Below, piece after piece: positions 38,316 to 47,646 of a stretch of 64,000 nt of DNA (position 1 is the first letter of the stretch; each line of letters opens with the position of its first letter). The position numbers and the translations under genes are program-made. The notes beneath the pieces were generated by a model. The model ran no database searches. It was given only the letters and a program-made list of their open reading frames with translations, and was not told the origin of the DNA. The stretch is from Stigmatella erecta (GTDB lineage Bacteria > Myxococcota > Myxococcia > Myxococcales > Myxococcaceae), in contig NZ_FOIJ01000001.1 of the NCBI RefSeq assembly GCF_900111745.1, positions 1,054,001 to 1,118,000 on the forward strand, given 5' to 3'.

Positions 38316-40085
38316 ATGCACTCGATGCGAGTCCTGGGCGCGCTCTCCACGCTCCTCCTGCTCTCTCCTGCTTGCACCGCCTCGCGCCCACCCGCATCCC
38401 TGGCCGCGGTGGACGCCTCCGCCCTGTCCCCCGCGCAATCGGCCTTGCATGCCTTCGTGGACGCACACTTCGAGGACCACTTCCGCCGCTTTCCCCTCTC
38501 GGCCACCCAGGCGGGCATCCACACCTATGACGCGGAGCTGCGAGGCTTCACGGTGGAGGAGCGCACCGCCCACCTCGCGCACCTCAAGGCCGAGCTGGAG
38601 GCGCTGCCCCAGCGGGTGGACCGCCAGGCCCTGCCCCCCCTCGACCGGGCGGACTACGACATCCTCGAGAACCACCTGAGGGCCCGGATCCTCGACCACG
38701 AGGCCGTGCGCGGCTGGGAGCGCAACCCGAACACGTACCTGGGCATCGCCTCCAATGCCGTCTACCAGCTCATCAACCGGGACTTCGCGCCGATGCCGGA
38801 GCGCATGCGCTCGGCGGTGAGCCGCATGAAGACGGTGCCCGCGGTCTTCACCGTGGCCCAGGGCACGCTGCAGAACCCGCCCCGGCTGTGGACGGAGATC
38901 GCCCTCCAGCAGGCCGCCGGCACGCGCGCCCTCTACGCCGAGACGCTGCCCAAGGCCTTCGCCTCCGTGAAGGACGATGCCTTGCACGCCCAGTTCCAGC
39001 AGGAGCAGGCGCGCTGCCTGGCCGCCATCGACGGCTACCTTCGCTTCCTGCGCGAGGACCTGCTGCCCCGCTCCCAGGGCGAGTTCCCCATCGGGGAGGC
39101 GGTGTACCGCCAGAAGCTGCGCTACGAGGAAGGCGTCACCGAGGACATCGACTCGTTGCTGGCCTGGGGCCACGCGGAGTTGAAGCGCACGCAGGCCCAG
39201 TTCCACGAGGTGGCCAGGCGCATCGCCCCCGGCCAGGCGCCCATGGCCGTCTACCAGACGCTGGGCCAGGAGCACCCCACGCCCGAGGCGCTGGTGGACA
39301 CCACGCGCGCCACGCTGGAGGAGCTGCGCCAGTTCGTCATCGGCCGGAACATCATCACCGTGCCCAGCGAGGTGCGCGCCCAGGTGGCGGAGACCCCCGC
39401 CTTCAACCGGGCCCTGTCCTTCGCCAGCATCAGCATCGCGGGTCCCTTCGAGACGAAGGCCACCGAGGCCTACTACTACGTGACGCCGCCCGAGCCCACG
39501 TGGACCCCGGAGCAGACCGCGCAGCACATGAGCTTCTACAACCGCTACGCGCTGCCCATCGTCTCCATTCACGAGGCCTACCCCGGCCACTACGTGCAGT
39601 TCCTGTGGACGCGCAAGGTGGACTCCAAGGTGCGGCGGATGCTCGGCTCGGGCTCCTTCAGCGAGGGCTGGGGGCTCTACACCGAGCAGATGATGCTCGA
39701 TGAGGGCTACGGCAGCGGCGCCCAGGCGGACAAGCTGCGCCTCAACCAGCTCGCGCTCTACCTGCAGCGCCTGGCGCGCTACGTGGTGGGCCTGTCCCTG
39801 CACACCCGGGGGATGACGTACGGGCAGGCCGTGAGCTTCTTCGAGAAGGAGGCGTACATGACGCGCGTCAACGCCGAGCGGGAGGCGCGCCGGGGCACGT
39901 CGGATCCCACCTACCTCGTGTACGCGCTGGGCAAGAAGCTCATCCTCCAGCTGCGCGAGGACGCCCAGGCGAAGTGGGGCCAGGACTTCACCCTGAAGCG
40001 CTTCCACGACGAGCTGGTCTCCTACGGCTACCCGCCCATCCCCATCCTGCGCAGACTCATGCTCGGCGAGGACGAGGGCTCCTGA
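38316..40085 (+). CDS. DUF885-family lipoprotein (metallopeptidase-like)
   Basis: 589 residues. The signal peptide ends in the lipobox LSPAC, so it should be lipid-anchored. The family motif HEAYPGH (H419, E420, H425) is an HEXXXXXH-type site in line with a zinc metallopeptidase, and GSFSEGWGLYTEQ follows, which usually provides further ligands. It therefore likely degrades peptides or proteins in the periplasm or at the surface, but activity is unproven for this family. The C-terminal part has GLSLHTRGMTYGQAV and GKKLILQLRE. The acetyltransferase gene follows closely and may be in the same unit. Confidence 0.9.
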   Translation: MHSMRVLGALSTLLLLSPACTASRPPASLAAVDASALSPAQSALHAFVDAHFEDHFRRFPLSATQAGIHTYDAELRGFTVEERTAHLAHLKAELEALPQRVDRQALPPLDRADYDILENHLRARILDHEAVRGWERNPNTYLGIASNAVYQLINRDFAPMPERMRSAVSRMKTVPAVFTVAQGTLQNPPRLWTEIALQQAAGTRALYAETLPKAFASVKDDALHAQFQQEQARCLAAIDGYLRFLREDLLPRSQGEFPIGEAVYRQKLRYEEGVTEDIDSLLAWGHAELKRTQAQFHEVARRIAPGQAPMAVYQTLGQEHPTPEALVDTTRATLEELRQFVIGRNIITVPSEVRAQVAETPAFNRALSFASISIAGPFETKATEAYYYVTPPEPTWTPEQTAQHMSFYNRYALPIVSIHEAYPGHYVQFLWTRKVDSKVRRMLGSGSFSEGWGLYTEQMMLDEGYGSGAQADKLRLNQLALYLQRLARYVVGLSLHTRGMTYGQAVSFFEKEAYMTRVNAEREARRGTSDPTYLVYALGKKLILQLREDAQAKWGQDFTLKRFHDELVSYGYPPIPILRRLMLGEDEGS

Positions 40086-40143
40086 GATGCCGAACGCCGC
40101 CCCCGGCGCCTCGTCCCCACCCCAAGGTGGTAGAACCGGCCGC

Positions 40144-40695
40144 ATGATGGCTCCCCCCGTCCTGGAAACGAAGCGCCTGCTCCTCCGGCTCCCCAAGGCC
40201 GAGGACTTCGAAGGCTTCAAGCTCCTGCACGGAGACCCAGAGGCCAGCCGCTTCCTGGGAGGGGTGCAGCCCCCATCCGTGGTCTGGCGCCAACTGAGAA
40301 CCCTGGCGGGCGCCTGGGCGCTGGATGGCTTCGCCATGTTCTCCGTGGTCGAGAAAGCCAGCAACCGCTGGGTAGGCAGGCTGGGCCCGTGGCAGCCCGA
40401 CGGCTGGCCTGGCACCGAGGTGGGCTGGGGGCTGATCCGGGAGGCCTGGGGCAAGGGGTACGCCACCGAGGGGGCCGCCGCCGCCATCGACTGGGCGTTC
40501 GACACCCTGGGCTGGACGGAGATCATCCACTCCATCGAGCCGTCCAACACGGCCTCCATCAAGGTGGCCGAGCGGCTGGGCTCCCGCTACCTCCGGCCGG
40601 GCCGCCTCCCCCCGCCTTATGACAAGGCGGAGATAGGCCTGTGGGGGCAACGCCGGGAAGAGTGGCGCGAACGCCGCGCGGCAGGCCACACTTGA
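40144..40695 (+). CDS. GNAT N-acetyltransferase (RimJ/RimL type)
   Basis: About 183 residues with the RimJ/RimL-type core: LETKRLLLRLPKAEDFEGF at the start, then GTEVGWGLIREAWGKGYATEGAAAAIDWAF with acetyl-CoA loop residues, and NTASIKVAERLGSRYL. It transfers an acetyl group to a protein N terminus, amine or antibiotic; the substrate is unknown. The frame is open from 40087, which would add 19 low-complexity residues and lies 1 nt after the DUF885 stop. The ATG at 40144 (or 40147) matches the family's start and is preferred. A short gap leads to the hybrid kinase gene. Confidence 0.85.
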   Translation: MMAPPVLETKRLLLRLPKAEDFEGFKLLHGDPEASRFLGGVQPPSVVWRQLRTLAGAWALDGFAMFSVVEKASNRWVGRLGPWQPDGWPGTEVGWGLIREAWGKGYATEGAAAAIDWAFDTLGWTEIIHSIEPSNTASIKVAERLGSRYLRPGRLPPPYDKAEIGLWGQRREEWRERRAAGHT

Positions 40696-40722
40696 GGCTC
40701 CTTTCGCGGAAAGAGCGCCCTC

Positions 40723-43700
40723 ATGAACCCGGAGTACTCCACGGCCAGAGGGCCTGGCGCTGACAGCCCCTCGCCCAGCGGCCTGGACTGGCTCGCGGGC
40801 GGCGGAGAGATGGGCAAGCTCATCCGCGCCATGGACTGGTCCCGGACGCCCCTGGGGCCGGTGGAGTCCTGGCCGCAGAGCTTGCGCACCACGGTCAGCC
40901 TCTGCCTCTCGTCCACCTTCCCCATCCTGATCGCCTGGGGACCCGAGCACGTTCAGATCTACAACGACAGCTACCGTCCCATCTGCGGGGAGAAGCACCC
41001 CCAGTCGATGGGGCAGCGCTTCCGGGAGTGCTGGGCCTCGGCGCTCCCCGCGGTGGGCGGCGTCTTCGACCGCGCCCAGCAGGGCGAGGGCTCGTACATC
41101 GAGAACCTGCGCATGTTTCTCGATCGCTACGGGTACCTGGAAGAGGCCTTCATGACCTTCTCCTTCAGCCCGATCCGGGATGAGTCCGGCAAGGTCGGCG
41201 GGCTCTTCCACCCCATCACCGAAGTCACCGAGAAGATGCTCAGCGCCCGGAGAACCCAGGCGCTGCGGACCCTCTCCGAGCGGCTCGGCAAGGCCAAGAC
41301 CCTGCAGCAGATCTGGGACGCCACCGTCGCGTCGCACGACGACTATGCGCTCGACCTGCCCTTCCTCCTCATCTACCAGCTCGAGGGCACCACCGCCCAC
41401 CGGGTGGGCGCCGCCGGGCTGGCCACAGGCACCCCCGCCGCCCCCGAGCGCCTGGAGACTGGAGAGCCCCAGGCACCGGCCGCCTGGCCCGTGGCGCGCA
41501 TGCTCCAGTCCTGCCAGACGGAGCAGACCGATGCGCTGGACCAGCGGTTCGGCCCCCTGGACTGTGGCCCCTACCCCGAGTCCCCTACCTCGGCCCTGCT
41601 GATTCCCATCATCCCCTCGGGCATGAGCGCTCCGTTGGCCTTCCTCGTGGCGGGGGTCAGCTCGCGGCGGGCGATGGACTCCACCTACCGGGCATTCTAC
41701 GAGCAGTTCGAGACGACCGTGACCACGGCGGTCTCCAACGTGAGGGCGTACGAACAGGAGCAGCAACGGGCCGCGGCGCTCGCGGAGATCGACCGGGCCA
41801 AGACGGCCTTCTTCTCCAACGTCTCGCACGAGTTCCGGACCCCCCTGACGCTGATGCTGGGGCCGCTGGAGGAGTCCCTGTCCACCGGAGAGGGCCTCCC
41901 CCCGGCCCAGCGCGAGCGCCAGCAGCTCATTCACCGCAACGCGCTGCGCCTGCTCAAGCTCGTCAACTCGCTGCTGGACTTCTCCCGCATCGAGGCAGGA
42001 CGGGTCAAGGCGGCCTACCGGGCCACGGATCTGCCGAAGCTCACCGCGGACGTGGCCAGCTCCTTCCGCTCGGCGATGGAGAAGGCTGGGCTCCAGTACC
42101 ACGTCACCGTCCCGGACCAGCTGGAGCCCGTCTACGTCGACCACGACATGTGGGAGAAGATCGTCCTCAATCTGATCTCCAACGCCTTCAAGTTCACCCT
42201 CCGGGGAGAGATCGAAGTCAAACTGGCGCTGCTCGGGGACCGGGTCCGGCTGAGCGTGCACGACACGGGAACGGGCATTCCCGAATCGGAGCTGCCCCGC
42301 ATCTTCGAGCGGTTCCACCGGGTGGAGAGCTCTCAGGGCCGCACGTTCGAGGGCACGGGCATCGGGCTGGCCCTGACGCAGGAGCTCGTGAAGATGCACG
42401 GGGGCACCCTGAGCGTGCAGAGCACCCAGAACGTGGGCAGCACCTTCCACATCGATCTTCCCCTCGGCCATGACCACATCCCCGCCGGCCACATCGTCTC
42501 CGGGAGCGCGCCGGCCGGCCCCGGCACCTTGAGCGCCTCCTTCGTCGAGGAGGCCCTGCGCTGGCTCCCGGGCGCCGAGGAGGCCCTGGACGCAGCGGCG
42601 CCGCCAGCGCTCACGGCGGAGGCCCCCGCCGCGCGGGCCGTGCAAAGCCAGCGGCCCCGGGTGCTCGTGGCGGACGACAACGCGGACATGCGGGGCTACA
42701 TCCGGTCGCTGCTCGAGCAGTCCTGCGTGGTGAACACCGTGCCGGATGGCGAGGCGGCCTATGAGGCCCTCCTCGAAGCCCCACCGGACCTGGTGCTCAG
42801 CGACGTGATGATGCCCCGGCTCGATGGCTTCGGGCTCATCCAGAAGCTGCGCGCCAACCCGAAGACGCAGGGCATCCCGCTCATCCTGCTGTCCGCGCGC
42901 GCGGGAGAAGAGGCCCGCATCGAAGGGCTCCAGGCCGGAGCGGATGACTACCTGGTGAAGCCGTTCCACGCCCGGGAGCTGCTCGCACGCGTCGAGAACG
43001 CGGTACGCCTGGCCCGGGAGCGCTTGGAGCGGGAGCGGCAGGCCCAGGAGCGCATCGAGCTGGAGCAGCAGCTCATCGGCATCGTCAGCCATGACCTGCG
43101 CAACCCCATCTCCGCCATCTTGATGTCCACGAGCTTCCTGTTCCGGCTGGGGACCCTGGACGAGAAGTCGGCCAAGGTGGCCACCCGCATCCAGGCCAGC
43201 GCGGACCGGGCCATGCGGATGGTCCGGGATCTGCTCGACTTCACCCAGGCACGGCTGGGCGGGGGGCTGCGCATCGACCGCCGCGCGGCCGAGCTGCAGC
43301 ACATCGCCTGGTTGGCCATCGAGGACGTGAAGCTCGCCCACCCCGAGCGGGACATCCTGTTCGAAGCCACGGACATGAGGACGGGCGAGTGGGACGATGA
43401 CCGCCTCTTCCAGCTCGTCACGAACCTGGTCACCAACGCGGTGAAGTACAGCCCTGCGCCCACCCGGGTCACCGTGCGGCTCACCGGCACACAGGACGAG
43501 GCCCAGCTCCAGGTGCACAACGAGGGAGAGCCCATTCCGCCAGAGCTTCAGGCCCGGCTCTTCATGCCCATGCAACAGGGTTCGGGAGGAGGAGACCGCA
43601 GCGGCCGGAGCATCGGGCTGGGGCTCTACATCGTCTCCCAGATCGTCCGCGCGCACGGGGGGACGATCCACGTGGTCTCGGACCCCGGCGTGGGCACCAC

Positions 43701-43731
43701 CTTCACCGTGCACCTGCCCCTGCGGGGTTGA
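40723..43731 (+). CDS. Hybrid histidine kinase with two kinase modules and a receiver
   Basis: 1002 residues. The order is a PAS-like sensor (about 25-170), a GAF-like segment (about 180-330), a first HisKA/HATPase (phospho-site H369 in FSNVSHEFRTPL, ATP lid with GTGIGLALTQELV), a receiver domain (D694 in VLSDVMMPRLDG) and a second HisKA/HATPase (H790 in IVSHDLRNPIS). No transmembrane helix is seen, so it senses a cytoplasmic signal. Two complete kinase modules flanking a receiver allow internal phosphorelay. No dedicated response regulator gene lies next to it. Regulation and targets are unknown. A terminator-like hairpin follows it. Confidence 0.92.
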   Translation: MNPEYSTARGPGADSPSPSGLDWLAGGGEMGKLIRAMDWSRTPLGPVESWPQSLRTTVSLCLSSTFPILIAWGPEHVQIYNDSYRPICGEKHPQSMGQRFRECWASALPAVGGVFDRAQQGEGSYIENLRMFLDRYGYLEEAFMTFSFSPIRDESGKVGGLFHPITEVTEKMLSARRTQALRTLSERLGKAKTLQQIWDATVASHDDYALDLPFLLIYQLEGTTAHRVGAAGLATGTPAAPERLETGEPQAPAAWPVARMLQSCQTEQTDALDQRFGPLDCGPYPESPTSALLIPIIPSGMSAPLAFLVAGVSSRRAMDSTYRAFYEQFETTVTTAVSNVRAYEQEQQRAAALAEIDRAKTAFFSNVSHEFRTPLTLMLGPLEESLSTGEGLPPAQRERQQLIHRNALRLLKLVNSLLDFSRIEAGRVKAAYRATDLPKLTADVASSFRSAMEKAGLQYHVTVPDQLEPVYVDHDMWEKIVLNLISNAFKFTLRGEIEVKLALLGDRVRLSVHDTGTGIPESELPRIFERFHRVESSQGRTFEGTGIGLALTQELVKMHGGTLSVQSTQNVGSTFHIDLPLGHDHIPAGHIVSGSAPAGPGTLSASFVEEALRWLPGAEEALDAAAPPALTAEAPAARAVQSQRPRVLVADDNADMRGYIRSLLEQSCVVNTVPDGEAAYEALLEAPPDLVLSDVMMPRLDGFGLIQKLRANPKTQGIPLILLSARAGEEARIEGLQAGADDYLVKPFHARELLARVENAVRLARERLERERQAQERIELEQQLIGIVSHDLRNPISAILMSTSFLFRLGTLDEKSAKVATRIQASADRAMRMVRDLLDFTQARLGGGLRIDRRAAELQHIAWLAIEDVKLAHPERDILFEATDMRTGEWDDDRLFQLVTNLVTNAVKYSPAPTRVTVRLTGTQDEAQLQVHNEGEPIPPELQARLFMPMQQGSGGGDRSGRSIGLGLYIVSQIVRAHGGTIHVVSDPGVGTTFTVHLPLRG

Positions 43732-43761
43732 GCGTCCAGCGGAAAGCCTCCCGCTGGACGC
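43732..43761. terminator. Bidirectional terminator between kinase and subtilase genes
   Basis: A perfect 11-bp inverted repeat (GCGTCCAGCGG/CCGCTGGACGC) with an 8-nt loop lies directly between two convergent stops. Confidence 0.6.
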
Positions 43762-43783
43762 CCGCCTCAAGCGCCGGGGCGCG

Positions 43784-45880
43784 CTAGAACTGCAGGCTCC
43801 ACTTGTCGAGGTAGCCCGTGTCCCCCGAGGCCTTGTCGTTGACGCGGAGCTTCCAGGTCCCGTTGGCCGTCTCGCTGGAGGCGTTCACGGTGTACGTGGT
43901 GTTGATGTTGTCCGCAGAGCCGCCCGTGTAGTTGTGCAGCACGTAGACGGAGCCGTCCGGGGCGATCAGGTCCACCTTCAGGTCGCCCTGATAGGTGTGG
44001 GAGATCAACACACCAACCTTCAGCGCCGCCGGGGCATTGCCACTGCGCCCGCTCACGGTGATGGGGCTCTCGATCGTCTGCTTGTCCAGGATGGAGAAGT
44101 CGGTGGTGTTCTCGAAGAACGACTGCCCACCGCCACTGCCCGCCGTGTAGGCCCCGAGCAGCCTCACGCCCGAGAAGGCCGCGAAGCCACGCACCAGGAC
44201 ATGGTAGGTGCCCGCCTGCGGGGCGGCGAACGCGCAGCTCTCGACGTTGCCGCTCTTGTACGGGCGGCAGTCCGAGAGGCTGGTGGTGGGCGCCGCGCCG
44301 AACTTCACGTAGAGGTCGGCATCGCCCGTGCCTTCGGAGGTCGCGATCGTCAGGTTGCTCGAACCGGCCGGCACCTCCAGGGTGTAGCGCAGCTCCGTGC
44401 CGGTGCTACCCGACAGGCCGGTGACCGGCACGTTGTTCGTCAGGACGTTGCCCGTGGGCGGCTCGGGATCGGTCCCTCCCCCGTTCGTGGCCGCCTGGAG
44501 CGCCCCGTAGGCATTGACGATGCCGGCGCCGCAGCCGCCCGTGCATGCGCCCGGAAGCGCGCGCGCGGAGCTCTTGAGGATGGTTTCGATCTGCGCCGGC
44601 GTCTTGTTCACCACCGACAGGATCAACGCCGCCACGCCGGCCACATGCGGCGCGGCCATGGACGTGCCCATGTAGGTGCCGTCGTAGCTCTCCGTACCCG
44701 GCGTCGTGCTGCCCGAGTTGAGCGTGGACAGCACGCCGTAGGCGCCGTCGCCGCCCGGCGCGGTGACGTCGATGAGCGTGCCGTAGTTGGAGTAGGACGC
44801 CCGGGCGCCCGTCTTGCCATTGGCGGCCACCGCGATGACGTTGTTGCAGTTCGCGGGGCTGAAGCCAGACACGTTGGCGTTCGAGTTGCCCGCGGCGATC
44901 ACCATCACCGAGCCGCGGCCCACCGCGGCGTTGATGGCGTTCTGGAACGTGCTGCCGCACGAGCCGCTGCCGCCCAGGCTCAGGTTGATGACCTTGGCCG
45001 GGTTGGCATTGGCGGGTACGCCGGACACGGTGCCGCCCGAGGCCCAGATGATGGCGTCGGAGATGTCCGAGTCATAGCCACCGCCCCGCCCGAGCACGCG
45101 CACCGGGGAGATCTTCGCGCCGTAGGCCACACCCGCCACGCCCTTGGCGTTGTTGGTCACCGCGGCGATGGTGCCCGCCACGTGCGTGCCGTGCCAGCTG
45201 GAGGCATAGCCTCCCTCGAAGTCACCCGGGTCGCTGGGGTCCGCGTCGCGGCCGTTGCCATCTCCCGCGACCGCCGTGTCATTGATGAAGTCGTAGCCCG
45301 CGACGACGTTGGCGGTCAGGTCGCTGTGGTTGGTGATGCCCGTGTCGAGCACCGCGACGACGACGCCGCTGCCGGTGGAGATGTCCCAGGCGGCGGGCAG
45401 GTTGAGGCCGCCCGTGGGATCGAAGTAGTGCCACTGCTCGCTGTAGCGCGTGTCATTGGGCACGGCGAACGGCCGGTTGAGGCGGTCCACCTCGACGTAC
45501 TCCACGTCTGGCTCGGCGGCGAGCTCGCGCATCAGCGTCTCGGCCTCGGCGCGGTCCAGGCCACGGCCCACGGAGACCACGTCGGCCCCCACGGCGAGCC
45601 GGCGGATGTGGCCCATCACCAGGGGAGCTACCCCGTTGCGGTTCAGCGAGACCGAGCGCTGCGCGGTGGCCTCGAGGTGGCGCTGAACGCTCTCCGGCCG
45701 CGCGAACTGCGCACTGTCATCCCGGTACTTGACGATGAAGCGGTTGAACTGCCCTTCCGCTTGCAAAGTATTGATTTCAATGCGTCCGGCGGCCTCCGCC
45801 GGGCCCCCGGCCGCGGCGATCCCCAGCGCGGAAGTGGCGGTGAGCGCTTGCAGCCAAAGCGAGCCAATAAAACGATTCAT
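43784..45880 (-). CDS. Secreted subtilisin-family protease with PPC and P domains
   Basis: 698 residues. It has a signal peptide (cleavage probably near residue 31 at AEA-AG), an inhibitor-like propeptide (about 40-135), then the S8 catalytic domain with Asp179 (AVLDTGI), His230 (SSWHGTHVAG) and Ser407 (GTSMAAPHVAG). A PPC domain (about 490-570) and a proprotein-convertase P domain (about 585-698) follow, both usual in secreted bacterial proteases. The enzyme is exported and probably helps digest prey proteins. The TTGACA-type promoter at 46058-46086 fits its upstream region. Calcium sites are likely but were not mapped. Confidence 0.95.
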   Translation of the reverse strand: MNRFIGSLWLQALTATSALGIAAAGGPAEAAGRIEINTLQAEGQFNRFIVKYRDDSAQFARPESVQRHLEATAQRSVSLNRNGVAPLVMGHIRRLAVGADVVSVGRGLDRAEAETLMRELAAEPDVEYVEVDRLNRPFAVPNDTRYSEQWHYFDPTGGLNLPAAWDISTGSGVVVAVLDTGITNHSDLTANVVAGYDFINDTAVAGDGNGRDADPSDPGDFEGGYASSWHGTHVAGTIAAVTNNAKGVAGVAYGAKISPVRVLGRGGGYDSDISDAIIWASGGTVSGVPANANPAKVINLSLGGSGSCGSTFQNAINAAVGRGSVMVIAAGNSNANVSGFSPANCNNVIAVAANGKTGARASYSNYGTLIDVTAPGGDGAYGVLSTLNSGSTTPGTESYDGTYMGTSMAAPHVAGVAALILSVVNKTPAQIETILKSSARALPGACTGGCGAGIVNAYGALQAATNGGGTDPEPPTGNVLTNNVPVTGLSGSTGTELRYTLEVPAGSSNLTIATSEGTGDADLYVKFGAAPTTSLSDCRPYKSGNVESCAFAAPQAGTYHVLVRGFAAFSGVRLLGAYTAGSGGGQSFFENTTDFSILDKQTIESPITVSGRSGNAPAALKVGVLISHTYQGDLKVDLIAPDGSVYVLHNYTGGSADNINTTYTVNASSETANGTWKLRVNDKASGDTGYLDKWSLQF

Positions 45881-46057
45881 TTCGTGAATGCTCCCAGGAT
45901 GACATGAAATGCATGACAGCGGCCGGACCGGCCACCGCCTCCTCGTCCTTCCCTGCCCAGGGCATTCCGCTGCCCGCGCACATCAAATCCACGCGGCGGC
46001 TCAGCGCACGCCTCTGGACGGCCGCATCGCCCCCTGATGTTTCACGCGGTATCAATG

Positions 46058-46086
46058 ATGGTAAACGTAACAATTTTCAGTGTCAA
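46058..46086 (-). promoter_or_regulatory. Strong sigma-70-type promoter for the secreted protease
   Basis: On the minus strand, TTGACA (perfect -35) is followed after 17 nt by TACCAT (4 of 6 of the -10 box). It lies in an AT-rich patch that overlaps the stop codon of the alpha/beta hydrolase gene. The start would be near 46051, leaving a leader of about 170 nt to the protease ATG. Confidence 0.6.
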
Positions 46087-46937
46087 CCATCTGCGGCCCC
46101 GTCCAGAAACGCGAGGATGCGCTGAGCACACGCCTCGGGTTGTTCCAGCGGAAACAGATGGGTGGTGTCCGGCAGCACCTCGGTCCGCACGTGAGACACG
46201 GTGCCGCGGACGCGCTCCAGTGCGTCGGGGAAAAACACATCCGAGTCTCCGCCGCGCACCACGAGCACGGGCACCCGCACGGCGCGAAGGCTTCGCCAGA
46301 CATGGCGCGGAGATGTCTCGAAGATGCGGGCCTCCCAGGCCTTGGGGATGGACAGGCGGAACGTGCCTTCCGGCGTCCCGGTGAGGCCCGAGGTGATGTA
46401 GTCCTGGAAGCACTCGGGATCGAACTTCTGAAACAAAGGCTTGTGACGCAGCTTCCCGGCGGCCTCCTCGCGGGAGGGCCAGAGCTCGCGCCGGTTCCGG
46501 GCCTGGCTCGCGGGGGGAAACCAGCCGCGGAGCTTGAGCCAGGTCAGCACCCGGAGCAGCCGCAGGCGGCGGCCCGTGAGCAGCACCGGGTCCAGCGCCA
46601 CCACGGCCCGGAACAGGCCGGGATCCTGGGAGGCGGCCAGCAGGGTGGCCACGCTGCCCAGGCTGTGCCCCACCCCCACGATGCGCTCCAGTCCCCGCGC
46701 CCGCAGGGCGTGGACCAGGTCCCCGGCCACGTCATCCCAGGTGTGGATGTCCCGGGGATCCGTCCCCGGCACGAGCCACCGGTTGCGCAGCGTGAAGACG
46801 TGGTAGCGCGGCGTCAGGAACCCGATGAGCTTGCGGTAGGTGCCCGGCGGAAAGCCGTTGGCATGCGCCAGGTGCAGCACCGGGCCGGTGCCGCCCCAGT
46901 CCTCGAGCTCCAAGGGAAATGCACGGGGCCCCGTCAC
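46083..46937 (-). CDS. Alpha/beta-hydrolase
   Basis: 284 residues. The nucleophile elbow is GVGHSLGSVA (Ser near residue 93), the oxyanion region is HANGFPPGTYRKL, and the C-terminal acid and His lie in VVRGGDSDVF and DTTHLFPLEQPE. The fold fits carboxylesterases and related hydrolases, whose exact substrate is not predictable. No signal peptide is seen, so it is cytoplasmic. It lies 6 nt downstream of the outer-membrane protein gene and may share its message. The protease promoter overlaps its stop. Confidence 0.88.
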   Translation of the reverse strand: MTGPRAFPLELEDWGGTGPVLHLAHANGFPPGTYRKLIGFLTPRYHVFTLRNRWLVPGTDPRDIHTWDDVAGDLVHALRARGLERIVGVGHSLGSVATLLAASQDPGLFRAVVALDPVLLTGRRLRLLRVLTWLKLRGWFPPASQARNRRELWPSREEAAGKLRHKPLFQKFDPECFQDYITSGLTGTPEGTFRLSIPKAWEARIFETSPRHVWRSLRAVRVPVLVVRGGDSDVFFPDALERVRGTVSHVRTEVLPDTTHLFPLEQPEACAQRILAFLDGAADG

Positions 46938-46943
46938 GGGAGG

Positions 46944-47549
46944 TCAGTTGTACGTCGCGGAGAACACGACCAGGACGTTGGCGATGTTCCAGTCATCGTT
47001 GGAGTCGTCGCTGCGGATGCGGCCGAACATCACCTCGGCGCCCAGGCCCAGGCCCCAGTTGTCGCTCACCCACCACTCCTTGCCCAACCCCAGGTGCAGG
47101 CCTCCGCCCGGGTCCGTCTCGCCCACCCGCTCCCCATCGACGCTGATGCTCAGCTGGGTGAAGGACAGCGCGCCCGAGACATAGAAGTTGCTGGGCATGA
47201 TGTAGTAGCTGGCGCCCAGACCGATCGCGGAGAAGTTGAGGCTCACGTCGTCATCCCCCCGGATGAGCCCCTCGCCCGCCTCGATGTCCGGCCCCGGCGC
47301 GGCGGCGCCCCACAGCTTGCCGTAGAGGATGAAGTTGCGCGTCAGCGCGCCGCCAATCTCCGCGTTGAAGCCGGCCGCGCCCCCCTTGAGCTTCAGGTCC
47401 GCCGACACCGCGTCGGCATGGTTGTAGCCACCGCCCAGCTGCAGGCGCAGGAAGAAGCCGTCGTGGGTGTGGCGGCCCTCATCCCGCTGGGCGTTCGCGA
47501 GCGGCGCCGTGAGGAGCACGGCGGCGAAGATCCAAATGTTCCGCATCAT
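46944..47549 (-). CDS. Predicted outer-membrane beta-barrel protein
   Basis: 201 residues. A signal peptide (IWIFAAVLLTAPLANA, cut before Q) precedes regularly spaced amphipathic strands with aromatic ends: GFFLRLQLGGGYN, FNAEIGGALTRNFILYGKLWG and SASYYIMPSNFYVSGALSF-like segments. It ends in a Tyr-Asn dipeptide. This is typical of an 8-strand outer-membrane protein, of unknown specificity. The start with two Met codons (47549/47546) is preceded by an AAGGAA ribosome binding site. It is co-directional with the hydrolase gene 6 nt downstream. The exact role is not known. Confidence 0.8.
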   Translation of the reverse strand: MMRNIWIFAAVLLTAPLANAQRDEGRHTHDGFFLRLQLGGGYNHADAVSADLKLKGGAAGFNAEIGGALTRNFILYGKLWGAAAPGPDIEAGEGLIRGDDDVSLNFSAIGLGASYYIMPSNFYVSGALSFTQLSISVDGERVGETDPGGGLHLGLGKEWWVSDNWGLGLGAEVMFGRIRSDDSNDDWNIANVLVVFSATYN

Positions 47550-47589
47550 GGAGAAAGTTCCTTGGCCAGGGAGCCCGTCCGGCCCGGGG

Positions 47590-47611
47590 CTCACGGCGGT
47601 TATGCCGTGAG
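47590..47611 (-). terminator. Hairpin after the SNF2 helicase gene
   Basis: An 8-bp perfect inverted repeat (CTCACGGC/GCCGTGAG) with a 6-nt loop lies 36 nt beyond the helicase stop. It shares a 20-nt core with the hairpin at 35694-35719 (17 of 20 identical). No U tract follows. Confidence 0.5.
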
Positions 47612-47646
47612 TGGGCTCCGGGAGGCCAGCATTCCATGGAGGCGGC

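Noticed and set aside
40057-43770. A 1237-codon open frame opposite the hybrid kinase gene
   Set aside because: Same GC-driven shadow effect; the plus strand has full kinase and receiver motifs.
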